DNA from: Collinsella aerofaciens
GTDB lineage: Bacteria > Actinomycetota > Coriobacteriia > Coriobacteriales > Coriobacteriaceae
Reading direction: 5' to 3'
Assembly (NCBI GenBank): GCA_030826265.1
Contig: JAPJOH010000029.1
Span: 1 to 28,430, forward strand
DNA length: 28,430 bases
How positions within the stretch are numbered: position 1 is the first letter of the stretch; each line of letters starts with the position of its first letter. The notes under the pieces were generated by a model. That model was not told where the DNA came from. It did not search any database and saw only the letters and a list, made by a program, of their open reading frames with translations. This document shows, piece after piece, positions 8,110-15,669 of the stretch. A program made the position numbers and the translations under genes.

Positions 8110-8134
8110 GCCGGGGGCCGTTCGTGTCCCCGGC
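8110..8134 (+). other. GC-rich hairpin in the ygeY-ygeW gap
   Basis: A perfect 7-bp stem (GCCGGGG / CCCCGGC) with an 11-base loop lies 22 bases after the ygeY stop. It has no T-tract. It could be a leaky terminator or a 3'-end stabiliser that lowers ygeW-arcC expression relative to ygeXY. The rest of the 201-bp gap (8088-8288) contains no gene that I can support. Confidence 0.45.
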
Positions 8135-8288
8135 ACCCCCTGTTGACTTGGGGCCCGCGGTCGTTATCTCCCATGCTTCCTCAACGGTGGCGGGTCCTCG
8201 TCATGGTGCTCTGCATGTTCTAGCCACACGCGCATGCCGGAGCACATCTACTCATTGCGATCGTTTCATCTTTAGAAAGGACATTTCC

Positions 8289-9491
8289 ATGGACGCTAAG
8301 TTTACCGAGCTCGTCGAGCAGCTGAACGGCCTCGATTTTAAGGGTATGTACGGTAGCGACTTCCTGCACACTTGGGACAAGACCACCGATGAGCTCAAGG
8401 CGCTCTACATCGTCGCCGACGCCCTGCGCGAGCTGCGTGAGAACAACGTTTCGTCCAAGATCTTCGACTCGGGCCTGGCAGTCTCCCTGTTCCGCGACAA
8501 CTCCACCCGTACGCGCTTCTCTTTCTCTAAGGCCGCCAACCTGCTCGGCCTTGAGCTGCAGGACCTGGACGAGAAGAAGTCCCAGATCGCCCACGGCGAG
8601 ACCGTCCGCGAGACCGCTACCATGATCTCCTTCATGGCCGACGTCATCGGCATCCGCGATGACATGTACATCGGCAAGGGCGATGCCTACATGGCCGAGG
8701 TCTCCGAGTCCGTGCAGCAGGCCTACGAGGACGGCGTTCTGGATCACCGTCCCACGCTTATTTCCCTGCAGTCCGACTCCGATCACCCCACGCAGTCCTC
8801 TGCCGACATGCTCTACCTCATCAACGAGTTTGGCGGCCTCGAGAACCTCAAGGGCAAGAAGGTTGCCGTCACCTGGGCCTATTCGCCCTCTTACGGCAAG
8901 CCGCTGTCCTGCCCGCAGTCGCTGATCAGCCTGCTGCCCCGCTTTGGCATGGACGTCACCCTGGCTCACCCCGAGGGCTACGACCTCATGCCCGAGGTCG
9001 TCGAGCGCGCCAAGGGCTATGCCGCCGAGTCCGGTACCACCTTTAAGCAGGTCAACACCATGGCCGAGGCCTTCGAGGGTGCCGACATCGTGATCCCCAA
9101 GAGCTGGGCTCCGTTTGCCGCCATGGAGAAGCGCACCAACCTGTACGCCGAGGGCGACGACGCCGGCATCGCTGCGCTCGAGAAGGAGCTGCTCGCTCAG
9201 AACGCCACCCATCAGGATTGGTGCTCCACGACCGAGCTCATGGAGAAGACTGCCAACGGCCAGGACACCATCTTTATGCACCCGCTGCCCGCCGACATCT
9301 CCGGTGTCTCCTGCGAGCACGGCGAGGTCAACGCCGACGTCTTCGACATGCACCGCGTGGGCATGTACAAGGAGGCCAGCTACAAGCCGTACGCCATCGC
9401 AGCCATGATGTTCCTGCAGAAGGTTGCCGATCCCGCCGCTACTCTCAAGGCTCTCGACGAGCGCAACACCGCCCGTTGGCTCCAGGCCTAA
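8289..9491 (+). CDS. ygeW: Knotted carbamoyltransferase YgeW
   Basis: A 400-residue member of the aspartate/ornithine carbamoyltransferase superfamily. The carbamoyl-phosphate loop is FRDNSTRTRFSFS (68-80), and the HPLPADI motif begins at residue 331, as in YgeW-type knotted transcarbamylases. The start at 8289 has AAAGGA seven bases upstream. The open frame runs back to 8106, but that extension has no ribosome site. YgeW has no firmly proven substrate; in this context it probably phosphorolyses a carbamoyl (ureido) intermediate of purine degradation. The carbamoyl phosphate would then go to the carbamate kinase encoded 14 bp downstream. Family is secure; direction of reaction is inferred. 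Confidence 0.95.
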   Translation: MDAKFTELVEQLNGLDFKGMYGSDFLHTWDKTTDELKALYIVADALRELRENNVSSKIFDSGLAVSLFRDNSTRTRFSFSKAANLLGLELQDLDEKKSQIAHGETVRETATMISFMADVIGIRDDMYIGKGDAYMAEVSESVQQAYEDGVLDHRPTLISLQSDSDHPTQSSADMLYLINEFGGLENLKGKKVAVTWAYSPSYGKPLSCPQSLISLLPRFGMDVTLAHPEGYDLMPEVVERAKGYAAESGTTFKQVNTMAEAFEGADIVIPKSWAPFAAMEKRTNLYAEGDDAGIAALEKELLAQNATHQDWCSTTELMEKTANGQDTIFMHPLPADISGVSCEHGEVNADVFDMHRVGMYKEASYKPYAIAAMMFLQKVADPAATLKALDERNTARWLQA

Positions 9492-9505
9492 AGCTGGGCT
9501 GAGAA

Positions 9506-10456
9506 ATGGCTAAGCGTATTGTTGTCGCCTTGGGCGGAAACGCCCTCGGCGCCAACCTTCCCGAGCAGATGGAGGCCGTCAAGACGACTTCTAAGGCCAT
9601 CGTCGACCTGATCGAGGAAGGCAACGAGGTCGTCGTCGTGCATGGCAACGGCCCCCAGGTGGGCATGATCGCCAACGCGATGGCCGAGCTCACGCGTTCT
9701 AATCCTCAGAAGTACATTCCCTGCCCGCTGTCCGTTTGCGGCGCCATGAGCCAGGGCTACATTGGCTATGACCTGCAAAACGCCCTGCGCGAGGAAATGC
9801 TCGACCGCAATATCGACAAGGGTGTCGCCACCGTGCTCACCCAGGTCGAGGTTGCGGCAGACGATCCGGCCTTTGCCGACCCGGTCAAGCCGATTGGTCC
9901 GTGGATGAGCGAGGCCGAGGCCAAGGAGCTGGAAGCCGACCGCGGCTATCAGTTCATCCACGACGAGAAGCAGGGCTTCCGTCGCGTGGTTGCCTCGCCC
10001 AAGCCCGTGAACATCGTCGAGCTCGACACCATTAAGTCGCTCGTCGAGTCCAACCACGTGGTGATTTCCTGCGGTGGTGGCGGTATTCCCGTCACCAAGG
10101 CCCAGGGCAACCACCTTAAGGGCGCTGCTGCCGTCATCGATAAGGACTTTGCGGCCGAGAAGCTCGCCGAGCAGCTCGATGCCGATGCCCTGATTATCCT
10201 GACGGCCGTGGAGAAGGTTGCCATTGGCTTTGGCACCGACCACGAGCAGTGGCTCGACACGCTGACCGCGGCTGACGTAAAGCGTCTGTCCGAGGCCAAC
10301 GAGTTTGGTCGCGGCTCCATGCTGCCCAAGGTCCAGGCAGCCTCGACGTTTGCCGAGAGCAAGCCGGGCCGCACGGCGCTCATCACGCTGCTCGAGAAGG
10401 CGCGCGATGGCCTTGCCGGCAAGACCGGTACCACGTTTACCGGCGACGCTGAGTAG
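9506..10456 (+). CDS. arcC: Carbamate kinase
   Basis: A 316-residue amino-acid-kinase-fold enzyme. It begins MAKRIVVALGGNALG, shows VVHGNGPQVGM (about 50-60) and ISCGGGGIPV (about 187-196), and has the usual carbamate kinase length (about 310). It makes ATP from carbamoyl phosphate and ADP, releasing ammonia and CO2. No arginine deiminase gene is nearby. With ygeW immediately upstream (14 bp) it corresponds to yqeA of the E. coli cluster. The ribosome site is weak (GCTGAG), which suggests translational coupling to ygeW. A strong hairpin follows. Confidence 0.95.
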   Translation: MAKRIVVALGGNALGANLPEQMEAVKTTSKAIVDLIEEGNEVVVVHGNGPQVGMIANAMAELTRSNPQKYIPCPLSVCGAMSQGYIGYDLQNALREEMLDRNIDKGVATVLTQVEVAADDPAFADPVKPIGPWMSEAEAKELEADRGYQFIHDEKQGFRRVVASPKPVNIVELDTIKSLVESNHVVISCGGGGIPVTKAQGNHLKGAAAVIDKDFAAEKLAEQLDADALIILTAVEKVAIGFGTDHEQWLDTLTAADVKRLSEANEFGRGSMLPKVQAASTFAESKPGRTALITLLEKARDGLAGKTGTTFTGDAE

Positions 10457-10473
10457 GCATATCTGCACCATTG

Positions 10474-10508
10474 AGGAGGGTGCCCTGCGTCGCGGGGTGC
10501 CCTCCTTT
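10474..10508 (+). terminator. Probable intrinsic terminator after arcC
   Basis: The stem AGGAGGG (10474-10480) / CCCTCCT (10500-10506) continues inward with GC and wobble pairs to a 3-base loop, giving about 15 paired positions. It is followed by TTTG. The T-tract is short, so read-through into the next gene is possible. Confidence 0.6.
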
Positions 10509-10633
10509 GTGCTATGGGGAGCCAAGGGGCGTTCGCTGGAAAACGAGTGCGTGCCTGTTCCGACGGAGTGCGAGCTCGGTATGGTGGGTATAGCAGCTAT
10601 GGTGTCCAAGGCAGCCAGGGGAGGTTTGCGGAG

Positions 10634-11248
10634 ATGAAACTCGGTTGCGTGATTATGGCTTCGGGCGAGGGCAAGCGGTTTGGCTCTAACAAGATGCTCG
10701 CCGATATCTATGGCGAGCCGCTGATTGCCCGGACCATCGATTCGGTTCCCCGGGGCTTTGACGTCGTGGTTTCGACGCGTTGGCCCGAGGTCTCCCAGAT
10801 TTGCGAGGACAAGCATTGCCCGTGCGTGCTGCACGATGGCGAGCTGCGCAGCGAAAGCGTCCGTGCGGGCCTTTCGTGGGGAGTCGAACGCAACTGGAAA
10901 GGTTGCCTCTTTTTACCGGGCGACCAGCCGCTCGTGAGTTCGGATTCTTTTGAGGCTATGGTTCGTGCATTTGACGAGTGTGGCCGCAAACATCCGGTGC
11001 GTCTTGCGTGTAACGGTGAGCCTTCGAGTCCGGTGCTCTTTCCGGCGGAACTGTTCGATGCACTTATGTGTCTTGAGGGCAAGGACGGCGGGGGCTCGAT
11101 TCTCAAAGGTCGCACCGACGTGGTGCTGGTCGAGGCGCGTGCCTACGAGCTGTGGGACGTCGATACCGTCAAGGGACAGCGACGCATAACGGAGCATATT
11201 GCCGCCTGCTCGTATTTTGATCGCGTGGCCAACTGTATTAATCAATAA
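10634..11248 (+). CDS. MobA-like nucleotidyltransferase (YgfJ/MocA type)
   Basis: A 204-residue protein of the NTP-transferase GT-A fold. The N-terminal signature is MASGEGKRFGSNKML (8-22), the MobA/MocA nucleotide-binding motif. LPGDQPLVS (about 95-103) supplies the metal-binding aspartate. Family members attach CMP or GMP to molybdopterin cofactor. The YgfJ relatives travel with selenium-dependent molybdenum hydroxylases, which fits yqeC, yqeB and xdhC nearby. The start at 10634 follows GGGGAGG nine bases upstream. An open extension to 10514 lacks a ribosome site. It is followed eight bases later by hyuA. Confidence 0.85.
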   Translation: MKLGCVIMASGEGKRFGSNKMLADIYGEPLIARTIDSVPRGFDVVVSTRWPEVSQICEDKHCPCVLHDGELRSESVRAGLSWGVERNWKGCLFLPGDQPLVSSDSFEAMVRAFDECGRKHPVRLACNGEPSSPVLFPAELFDALMCLEGKDGGGSILKGRTDVVLVEARAYELWDVDTVKGQRRITEHIAACSYFDRVANCINQ

Positions 11249-11256
11249 GGAGCAAC

Positions 11257-12624
11257 ATGATCATCATCAAAAACGGCGCGCTCGTGACGCCCCAGGGGCT
11301 TCGCCGCGCCGATCTTGCCATGGAGGGCGACAAGATTGTGCGGATTGCCGCGGCGATTGAGCCGGCCGAGGGCGATACCGTCGAGGATGCCGTGGGCTGT
11401 TGGGTGTTCCCCGGCTTTATCGACGGCCACACGCACATGCAGTGCTGGACTGGCATGGATTGGACAGCCGATAGCTTTGAAACCGGCACGCGTGCGGCTG
11501 CCTGCGGCGGTACGACGACCATCGTGGACTACGCGACGGCCGATCGCGGCGTGACCATGCCCGACGCCCTTGCCGAGTGGCATCGCCGTGCCGACGGAAC
11601 CTGCACGGCCAACTACGCCTTTCATATGGCACTCGCCGAGTGGAATGAGCGCAACCGCGCCGATCTTTCGGCTATGCGCGAGGCGGGCGTATCGTCGTTT
11701 AAGACCTACTTTGCCTATGACCACCTGCGCTTGGACGATGCCGAGACACTCGAGGTGCTGGAGGAGCTCAAGCGCGTGGGCGGTATCCTGTGCGTGCATT
11801 GCGAGAACGGCACGTTGGTCAACGCGCTGCAGAAGCGCGTGTTTGAGCAGGGTATCCACGGGCCTGAGGGCCATGCGCTCAGCCGTCCGGACGTGTGTGA
11901 GGCCGAGGCCGTGAGCCGCCTGCTGTATCTGGCTAACTTGGCCGGGGACGCTCCGGTCAACGTGGTACACCTTTCGACCAAGCTGGGGCTCGAGGCCATT
12001 CGCGCTGCCAAGGCGCGCGGGCAGAAGAACATTTATGTCGAGACCTGCCCTCAGTATCTGATGCTCGACGACACCTGCTATCTGGAGCAGGGCGAGGACG
12101 GCTTTGCGGGTGCCAAGTATGTGATGAGCCCGCCGCTGCGCCGTGCGGGTGACCGTGCGGCACTGCGTGAGGCGCTTGTGGCCGGCGAGATCGATACGAT
12201 TGCGACCGACCACTGCAGCTTTAACCTGCACGGGCAAAAGGACCGCGGGCGCGACGACTTCCGCGCGATTCCCAACGGCGGGCCCGGCGTGGAGCATCGT
12301 CCCGTCGCGATTGCCACGAGCTTTGAGGGACAGCTGGGACCCGAGGATCTGTGCCGTTTGATGAGCGAGAACCCGGCGCGCGTGTTTGGCATGTACCCGC
12401 GCAAGGGCTGTCTTGCCGAGGGTGCCGATGCCGACGTGTGCGTGTGGGATCCTTGCGCGCGTTGGACGATCAGCGCCGCGACGCAGCATCAGGCCGTGGA
12501 CTACACGCCGCTCGAGGGCTTTGAGGCACATGGCCGCGCCAAGGCCGTGTTTGTGAACGGCGTGCTGGTGGCGCGCGATGGCGAGCCCACCGGAGCCCAA
12601 CCCGGCCGCTACGTGCCCCGCTAG
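11257..12624 (+). CDS. hyuA: Dihydropyrimidinase/hydantoinase family cyclic amidohydrolase HyuA
   Basis: A 455-residue amidohydrolase of the dihydropyrimidinase/D-hydantoinase family. All expected metal ligands are visible: H58 and H60 (GFIDGHTH), the carboxylated lysine K149 (SSFKTYFAY), H181 (CVHCENG), H238 (VVHLST) and D318 (IATDHCSF). It hydrolyses cyclic diamides to ureido acids. In the yge-type cluster a ring-opened purine intermediate or hydantoin is the likely substrate (inference). The ATG has AAGGAG five bases upstream and follows the MobA-like gene by eight bases, so the two are cotranscribed. Confidence 0.92.
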   Translation: MIIIKNGALVTPQGLRRADLAMEGDKIVRIAAAIEPAEGDTVEDAVGCWVFPGFIDGHTHMQCWTGMDWTADSFETGTRAAACGGTTTIVDYATADRGVTMPDALAEWHRRADGTCTANYAFHMALAEWNERNRADLSAMREAGVSSFKTYFAYDHLRLDDAETLEVLEELKRVGGILCVHCENGTLVNALQKRVFEQGIHGPEGHALSRPDVCEAEAVSRLLYLANLAGDAPVNVVHLSTKLGLEAIRAAKARGQKNIYVETCPQYLMLDDTCYLEQGEDGFAGAKYVMSPPLRRAGDRAALREALVAGEIDTIATDHCSFNLHGQKDRGRDDFRAIPNGGPGVEHRPVAIATSFEGQLGPEDLCRLMSENPARVFGMYPRKGCLAEGADADVCVWDPCARWTISAATQHQAVDYTPLEGFEAHGRAKAVFVNGVLVARDGEPTGAQPGRYVPR

Positions 12625-12649
12625 CAGCAAAGATGCCGTGTCCCCTCCG

Positions 12650-12718
12650 CAGTTGCGGTGAAATACGGACTGTTTGCGGCCGTTTGGCGGCCAAACAGTC
12701 CGTATTTCACCGCAACTG
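12650..12718. repeat. Long palindromic repeat, copy 1
   Basis: The arms at 12650-12676 and 12692-12718 are perfect 27-bp inverted complements around a 15-base GC-rich loop. The stem can be extended by CTCC/GGAG outside. It lies between the convergent genes hyuA and yqeC. The core TTGCGGTGAAATACGGACTG recurs at 15438-15457. It may act as a bidirectional terminator, but the near-identity with the second copy indicates a dispersed element. Confidence 0.85.
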
Positions 12719-12733
12719 AGGAGATGGGGCCGG

Positions 12734-13468
12734 CTACTTGAGGCTGGTGGCGATGAGGGGGCGGCCGAGGGCTGTCTCGAAGCGATCTGCCATCGTTGGG
12801 TCGGCAAGCGTGTCGACTTGGTTGAGCATGATGCGGGCATTGTTGAGGTTCAGCATTCGCAGCTCGGCATTGAGCACCATGGCGACGCGCTCTGGGGTGG
12901 CAGCGTCGGTGGGCTCGCAGCCGCAGCGCTCGCAGAAGAGCTCGGGGCGGTGGACAACCTCGGCGACGGGCTTGCCCAGCCCCGAGGCGCCGACGACCCA
13001 GACAACGTTTGCTGTGCCGGAGGGAATTACCGGCTCCCAGGCGGCATGCGCCTTGAGCGGGAGTCGCTTGCTGCCATCTGCCTCGGCCAATACATAGTCA
13101 AAGCGCTGCGCCAGCTCGTTGAGCGGCTCAACGGGGGCGGAGAGCTTGCCTGTCTCCGGGCCCAAAACACCCGCCTGGCAGATACTTCCGCGGTTCATGC
13201 CCGCGCATGCCTCGCAGGTGCAGCCGGGAACATGCAGGGCCCCCGGCTTCCAAGGCGCGGCGTCCAGGCGACGATTCGACCCGTCCCATGGTACGCCGGC
13301 GACGGGAAACATGTGCGTGGTGGTACAGAGAAGCACCCTGCCGCCGGCGCGCATGAGCTCGAGACCCAACGCACGCAGCAATGTCGACTTGCCGCCACTG
13401 CCGATAATTGCGGTAATGCCCGGCTCGATCTTGAGCGCGGAGGCAAGGTTTCCGGTCGTCGTTTCCAT
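12734..13468 (-). CDS. yqeC: Selenium-dependent hydroxylase accessory protein YqeC
   Basis: A 244-residue predicted P-loop protein with IGSGGKSTLL (22-31) as the Walker A motif, TTTHMFP, and YVLAEADGSKRLPLK around residues 145-160. Two cysteine-rich motifs are present (CTCEACAG and CERCGC). This is the YqeC family, which co-occurs with YqeB and selenium-dependent molybdenum hydroxylases; the exact biochemical step is unknown. It is the only minus-strand gene of the island and is divergent from yqeB across 102 bp. The start is by homology; the upstream GGCGGTG is an imperfect ribosome site. Confidence 0.88.
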   Translation of the reverse strand: METTTGNLASALKIEPGITAIIGSGGKSTLLRALGLELMRAGGRVLLCTTTHMFPVAGVPWDGSNRRLDAAPWKPGALHVPGCTCEACAGMNRGSICQAGVLGPETGKLSAPVEPLNELAQRFDYVLAEADGSKRLPLKAHAAWEPVIPSGTANVVWVVGASGLGKPVAEVVHRPELFCERCGCEPTDAATPERVAMVLNAELRMLNLNNARIMLNQVDTLADPTMADRFETALGRPLIATSLK

Positions 13469-13570
13469 CTGTTCACCGCCGTATAATACTGTGATAATAA
13501 ATAATCATCAGAGTAGCGGTCGAACCGCTTTTGCTCTGCTCAAACCGTAGCACAGGGAGGTGCCCCGGGA
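13469..13570. promoter_or_regulatory. Divergent yqeC/yqeB promoter region
   Basis: This 102-bp gap contains an AT-rich island with TATAAT at 13482-13487, which reads TATTAT on the minus strand within the same run, so it could serve either gene. No strong -35 is seen in either direction. The interval must hold both promoters unless yqeB is read from another unit. Confidence 0.35.
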
Positions 13571-14365
13571 ATGCTCGTTTATGTTCGCGGCGCCGGCGAT
13601 ATCGCCACGGGCGTCGCCGCTCGCTTGGTGCGCGCCGGCGTGTCGGTCGTTATGGCCGATATCGCGGTTCCCACGTGCATCCGCCGCACGATCAGTTTTT
13701 GCGAGGCCATTCGTCTGGGCGAGGTCGAGGTCGAGGGTATTCGCGCTCGCTTGGCACAGACGCCGGCAGAGGCACTTGCGATTACCGAGGCCGGAGACGT
13801 CGCCGTTGTGGTGGACCCCCAGGCCAAGATGCTCGGCGAGCTGAAACCCGCTGCCGTGGTCGACGCGATTCTGGCTAAGCGCAACTTGGGCACCACGCGC
13901 GACATGGCGCCTGCCGTCATCGCCGTGGGGCCGGGCTTTACCGCGCCGGTCGATTGCGACGCCGTGGTCGAGACCATGCGCGGGCATTTTTTGGGCCGCG
14001 TCATTACCCAGGGCTCGCCCCAGCCCAACACGGGCGTGCCGGGCGTGATCGCCGGCTATGGTAAAGAGCGCGTTATCCACAGCCCCGCCGCCGGCGTGTT
14101 TCGGTCCGACCACGCAATCGGCGACATCGTGAGCGCCGGAGACGTGATTGGCTATGCGGGCGATACGCCCATGTGCACGCAGATCGATGGCTGTCTGCGC
14201 GGGCTTTTGGCGAACGGCGTGCAGGTGACTGAGGGCTTTAAATGCGCCGATGTCGATCCGCGCGGCGATGCCAGCTATATCAACTACATTTCGGACAAGG
14301 CGACGTCGGTCGGCGGCGGCGTGCTCGAGGCACTCGCTATGCTCACCGGTGTATTCCAGGGATAG
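13571..14365 (+). CDS. yqeB: Selenium-dependent molybdenum hydroxylase maturation protein YqeB (EF2563 family)
   Basis: A 264-residue protein with a Rossmann-like start VRGAGDIATGVAARL (5-19), IAVGPGFTAPVDCD, and SPAAGVFRSDHAIGDIV followed by AGDVIGYAGDTP. This is the EF2563/YqeB family found next to selenium-dependent molybdenum hydroxylases and thought to act in making or inserting the labile-selenium cofactor. GGGAGGTG eight bases before the ATG supports the start. xdhC follows after nine bases, so the two form an operon. Confidence 0.9.
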   Translation: MLVYVRGAGDIATGVAARLVRAGVSVVMADIAVPTCIRRTISFCEAIRLGEVEVEGIRARLAQTPAEALAITEAGDVAVVVDPQAKMLGELKPAAVVDAILAKRNLGTTRDMAPAVIAVGPGFTAPVDCDAVVETMRGHFLGRVITQGSPQPNTGVPGVIAGYGKERVIHSPAAGVFRSDHAIGDIVSAGDVIGYAGDTPMCTQIDGCLRGLLANGVQVTEGFKCADVDPRGDASYINYISDKATSVGGGVLEALAMLTGVFQG

Positions 14366-14374
14366 GAAATTGCA

Positions 14375-15418
14375 ATGGAAAAGCTCGATGTGGTGAATGC
14401 TGCGCTTGATGCACTGAAGGCCGGTAAGACGTGCGAGCTGGTGGTCGTGGCCGGTACGGCGGGGTCGTCACCGCGCGGTGTGGGCGCCTGGATGACTGTC
14501 TTTGCCGACGGTAGCCAAGCGGGCACCATCGGTGGCGGCAAGATCGAGCTCTTTGCGCTCGATGAGGCGCGCGAGCTGCTGGCCGCGGGGCAGTCGCGTC
14601 TGGTCCGCTACACCATGGGCGGCGAGAACTCCGATACCGGCATGATCTGCGGCGGAGCCATCTGCCTGTGCTATCTGCATCTGGACGCGACCAAGGCACC
14701 GTTGTTCCAGTCGGTTGCCGACGTCTTGGCGTATCGACGCATCGGCGACTTCGTCATCGACTTTGAGCCGTTTATCGCAAGCGCGCTCGAAGGCGATGTT
14801 GCCGAATATCATGGCGAGGCATCGCGCCATACCATTGCCGGCTGCCCCGAGCTTTCGCTGGTGGAGGAGGGGAGTAAGGTTACTTACACCAACGCCGCCT
14901 CCGAGATTCCCCCGGCGCACATCGAGACGCTCTGCCCCGAGGGCCTAACCTATATCTTTGGCTGCGGCCACGTGGGCGCTGCGACGGCACGGGTGCTCAC
15001 GGCGGCGGGCTTTGCCGTCGTGGCGTGCGATGACCGCCCCGGCACGCTGACGCCCGAATGGGTGCCCGGTGTCTACGACCGTCGCCTGGTCGATTACAAG
15101 AATCTGGGCGAGCAGTGCCCCATCGGTCCGCGCGACTTGGTGGTCGTGGCCACGGCGGGTCACAAGTCCGATATCGACGTGGTGATTCAGGCCATGCGCG
15201 CCAAGCCTGCCTACCTGGGCTGTCTGGGTTCGCGCCGCAAGACGGCCTTTGTGCGTGCCCGCCTGGAGCAGGAAGGCTTTACGCAGGACCAGATCGACGA
15301 GCTGCACCTTCCGATCGGCGTTGCCATCGAGGCCGAGGACCCCGAGGAGATCGCCATCTCCATTGCCGCCGAGATGATCCACCTGCGCCGCACCAAACTC
15401 GTTCCCCGCAAGCGCTAA
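14375..15418 (+). CDS. xdhC: XdhC/CoxI family molybdenum-enzyme maturation factor
   Basis: A 347-residue protein of the XdhC/CoxI family, which binds the molybdenum cofactor and helps sulfurate and insert it into xanthine dehydrogenase-type enzymes. The N-terminal XdhC domain shows AGSSPRGVGAWM (29-40) and AGTIGGGKIE (49-58). The C-terminal Rossmann domain shows YIFGCGHVGAATARVL (about 192-207) and LGCLGSRRKTAF (about 282-293). The ATG follows a weak AGGAAA ribosome site, nine bases after yqeB. No XDH structural subunits (FAD, 2Fe-2S or molybdopterin) occur in the window, so the client is encoded elsewhere. Confidence 0.9.
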   Translation: MEKLDVVNAALDALKAGKTCELVVVAGTAGSSPRGVGAWMTVFADGSQAGTIGGGKIELFALDEARELLAAGQSRLVRYTMGGENSDTGMICGGAICLCYLHLDATKAPLFQSVADVLAYRRIGDFVIDFEPFIASALEGDVAEYHGEASRHTIAGCPELSLVEEGSKVTYTNAASEIPPAHIETLCPEGLTYIFGCGHVGAATARVLTAAGFAVVACDDRPGTLTPEWVPGVYDRRLVDYKNLGEQCPIGPRDLVVVATAGHKSDIDVVIQAMRAKPAYLGCLGSRRKTAFVRARLEQEGFTQDQIDELHLPIGVAIEAEDPEEIAISIAAEMIHLRRTKLVPRKR

Positions 15419-15435
15419 TCGCATCCCCACCAATA

Positions 15436-15502
15436 AGTTGCGGTGAAATACGGACTGTTTAAGCCTGTTAGGCCGCCAAACAGTCCCTATTTCACCGCAA
15501 CT
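15436..15502. repeat. Long palindromic repeat, copy 2
   Basis: The arms at 15436-15460 and 15478-15502 are 25 bp with a single mismatch (CCC in place of CCG at about 15487). They share the same sequence as copy 1 at 12650-12718, with a different 17-base loop. TTTTT follows at 15505-15509, so this copy could also terminate the yqeB-xdhC transcript. It lies within the 311-bp gap 15419-15729, which otherwise holds the rplE promoter and leader. Confidence 0.85.
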
Positions 15503-15563
15503 GCTTTTTGGGATCCATTTGTGCGGGGGAGTTGTGGAGTTGTGCAGGCAGACGAGGTTTTTC

Positions 15564-15592
15564 TGGAAATACGCTCCCGATGCGCGTATAGT
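15564..15592 (+). promoter_or_regulatory. Promoter candidate for the rplE operon
   Basis: The -35-like TGGAAA (15564-15569, 4/6 match) and -10 TATAGT (15587-15592, 5/6) are separated by exactly 17 bases. The pair lies 137 bp before rplE and downstream of the palindromic repeat. A promoter is expected here because rplE is the first gene of its unit. Confidence 0.5.
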
Positions 15593-15609
15593 ACCGATTG
15601 TTTTGTCGG

Positions 15610-15669
15610 CTCCTGCTGCGTCGAGTCCAAACCGCAAAATGCCATGAGCGGCGCGGATGCAGCCAGGAG
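15610..15669 (+). promoter_or_regulatory. Structured leader upstream of rplE, candidate autoregulatory RNA
   Basis: The arms at 15610-15622 and 15656-15669 pair over 13 positions with one bulged C and one wobble. Inside is a second stem, CCGC (15632-15635) with GCGG (15648-15651), around the loop AAAATGCCATGA. A stem with internal asymmetry ahead of the first gene of an L5/S14/S8 operon recalls ribosomal-protein feedback sites such as the S8 site of the E. coli spc operon. The resemblance is architectural only; I could not confirm the S8 core motif. Confidence 0.4.

Noticed and set aside
6693..8174. 493-residue minus-strand open frame opposite ygeY
   Set aside because: Val/Asp/Gly-rich antisense shadow of a well-supported M20 hydrolase.
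8220..9353. 377-residue minus-strand open frame opposite ygeW
   Set aside because: Antisense shadow; composition is not that of a real protein and YgeW motifs are unambiguous.
9488..12840. 448- and 532-residue minus-strand frames opposite arcC and hyuA
   Set aside because: Both are antisense to enzymes with complete active sites and lack ribosome sites or recognisable domains.
12650..15502. The two palindromes as inverted terminal repeats of a transposon carrying yqeC-yqeB-xdhC
   Set aside because: Each copy is itself a complete hairpin rather than a single terminal arm, no transposase lies between them, and no target-site duplication is seen.
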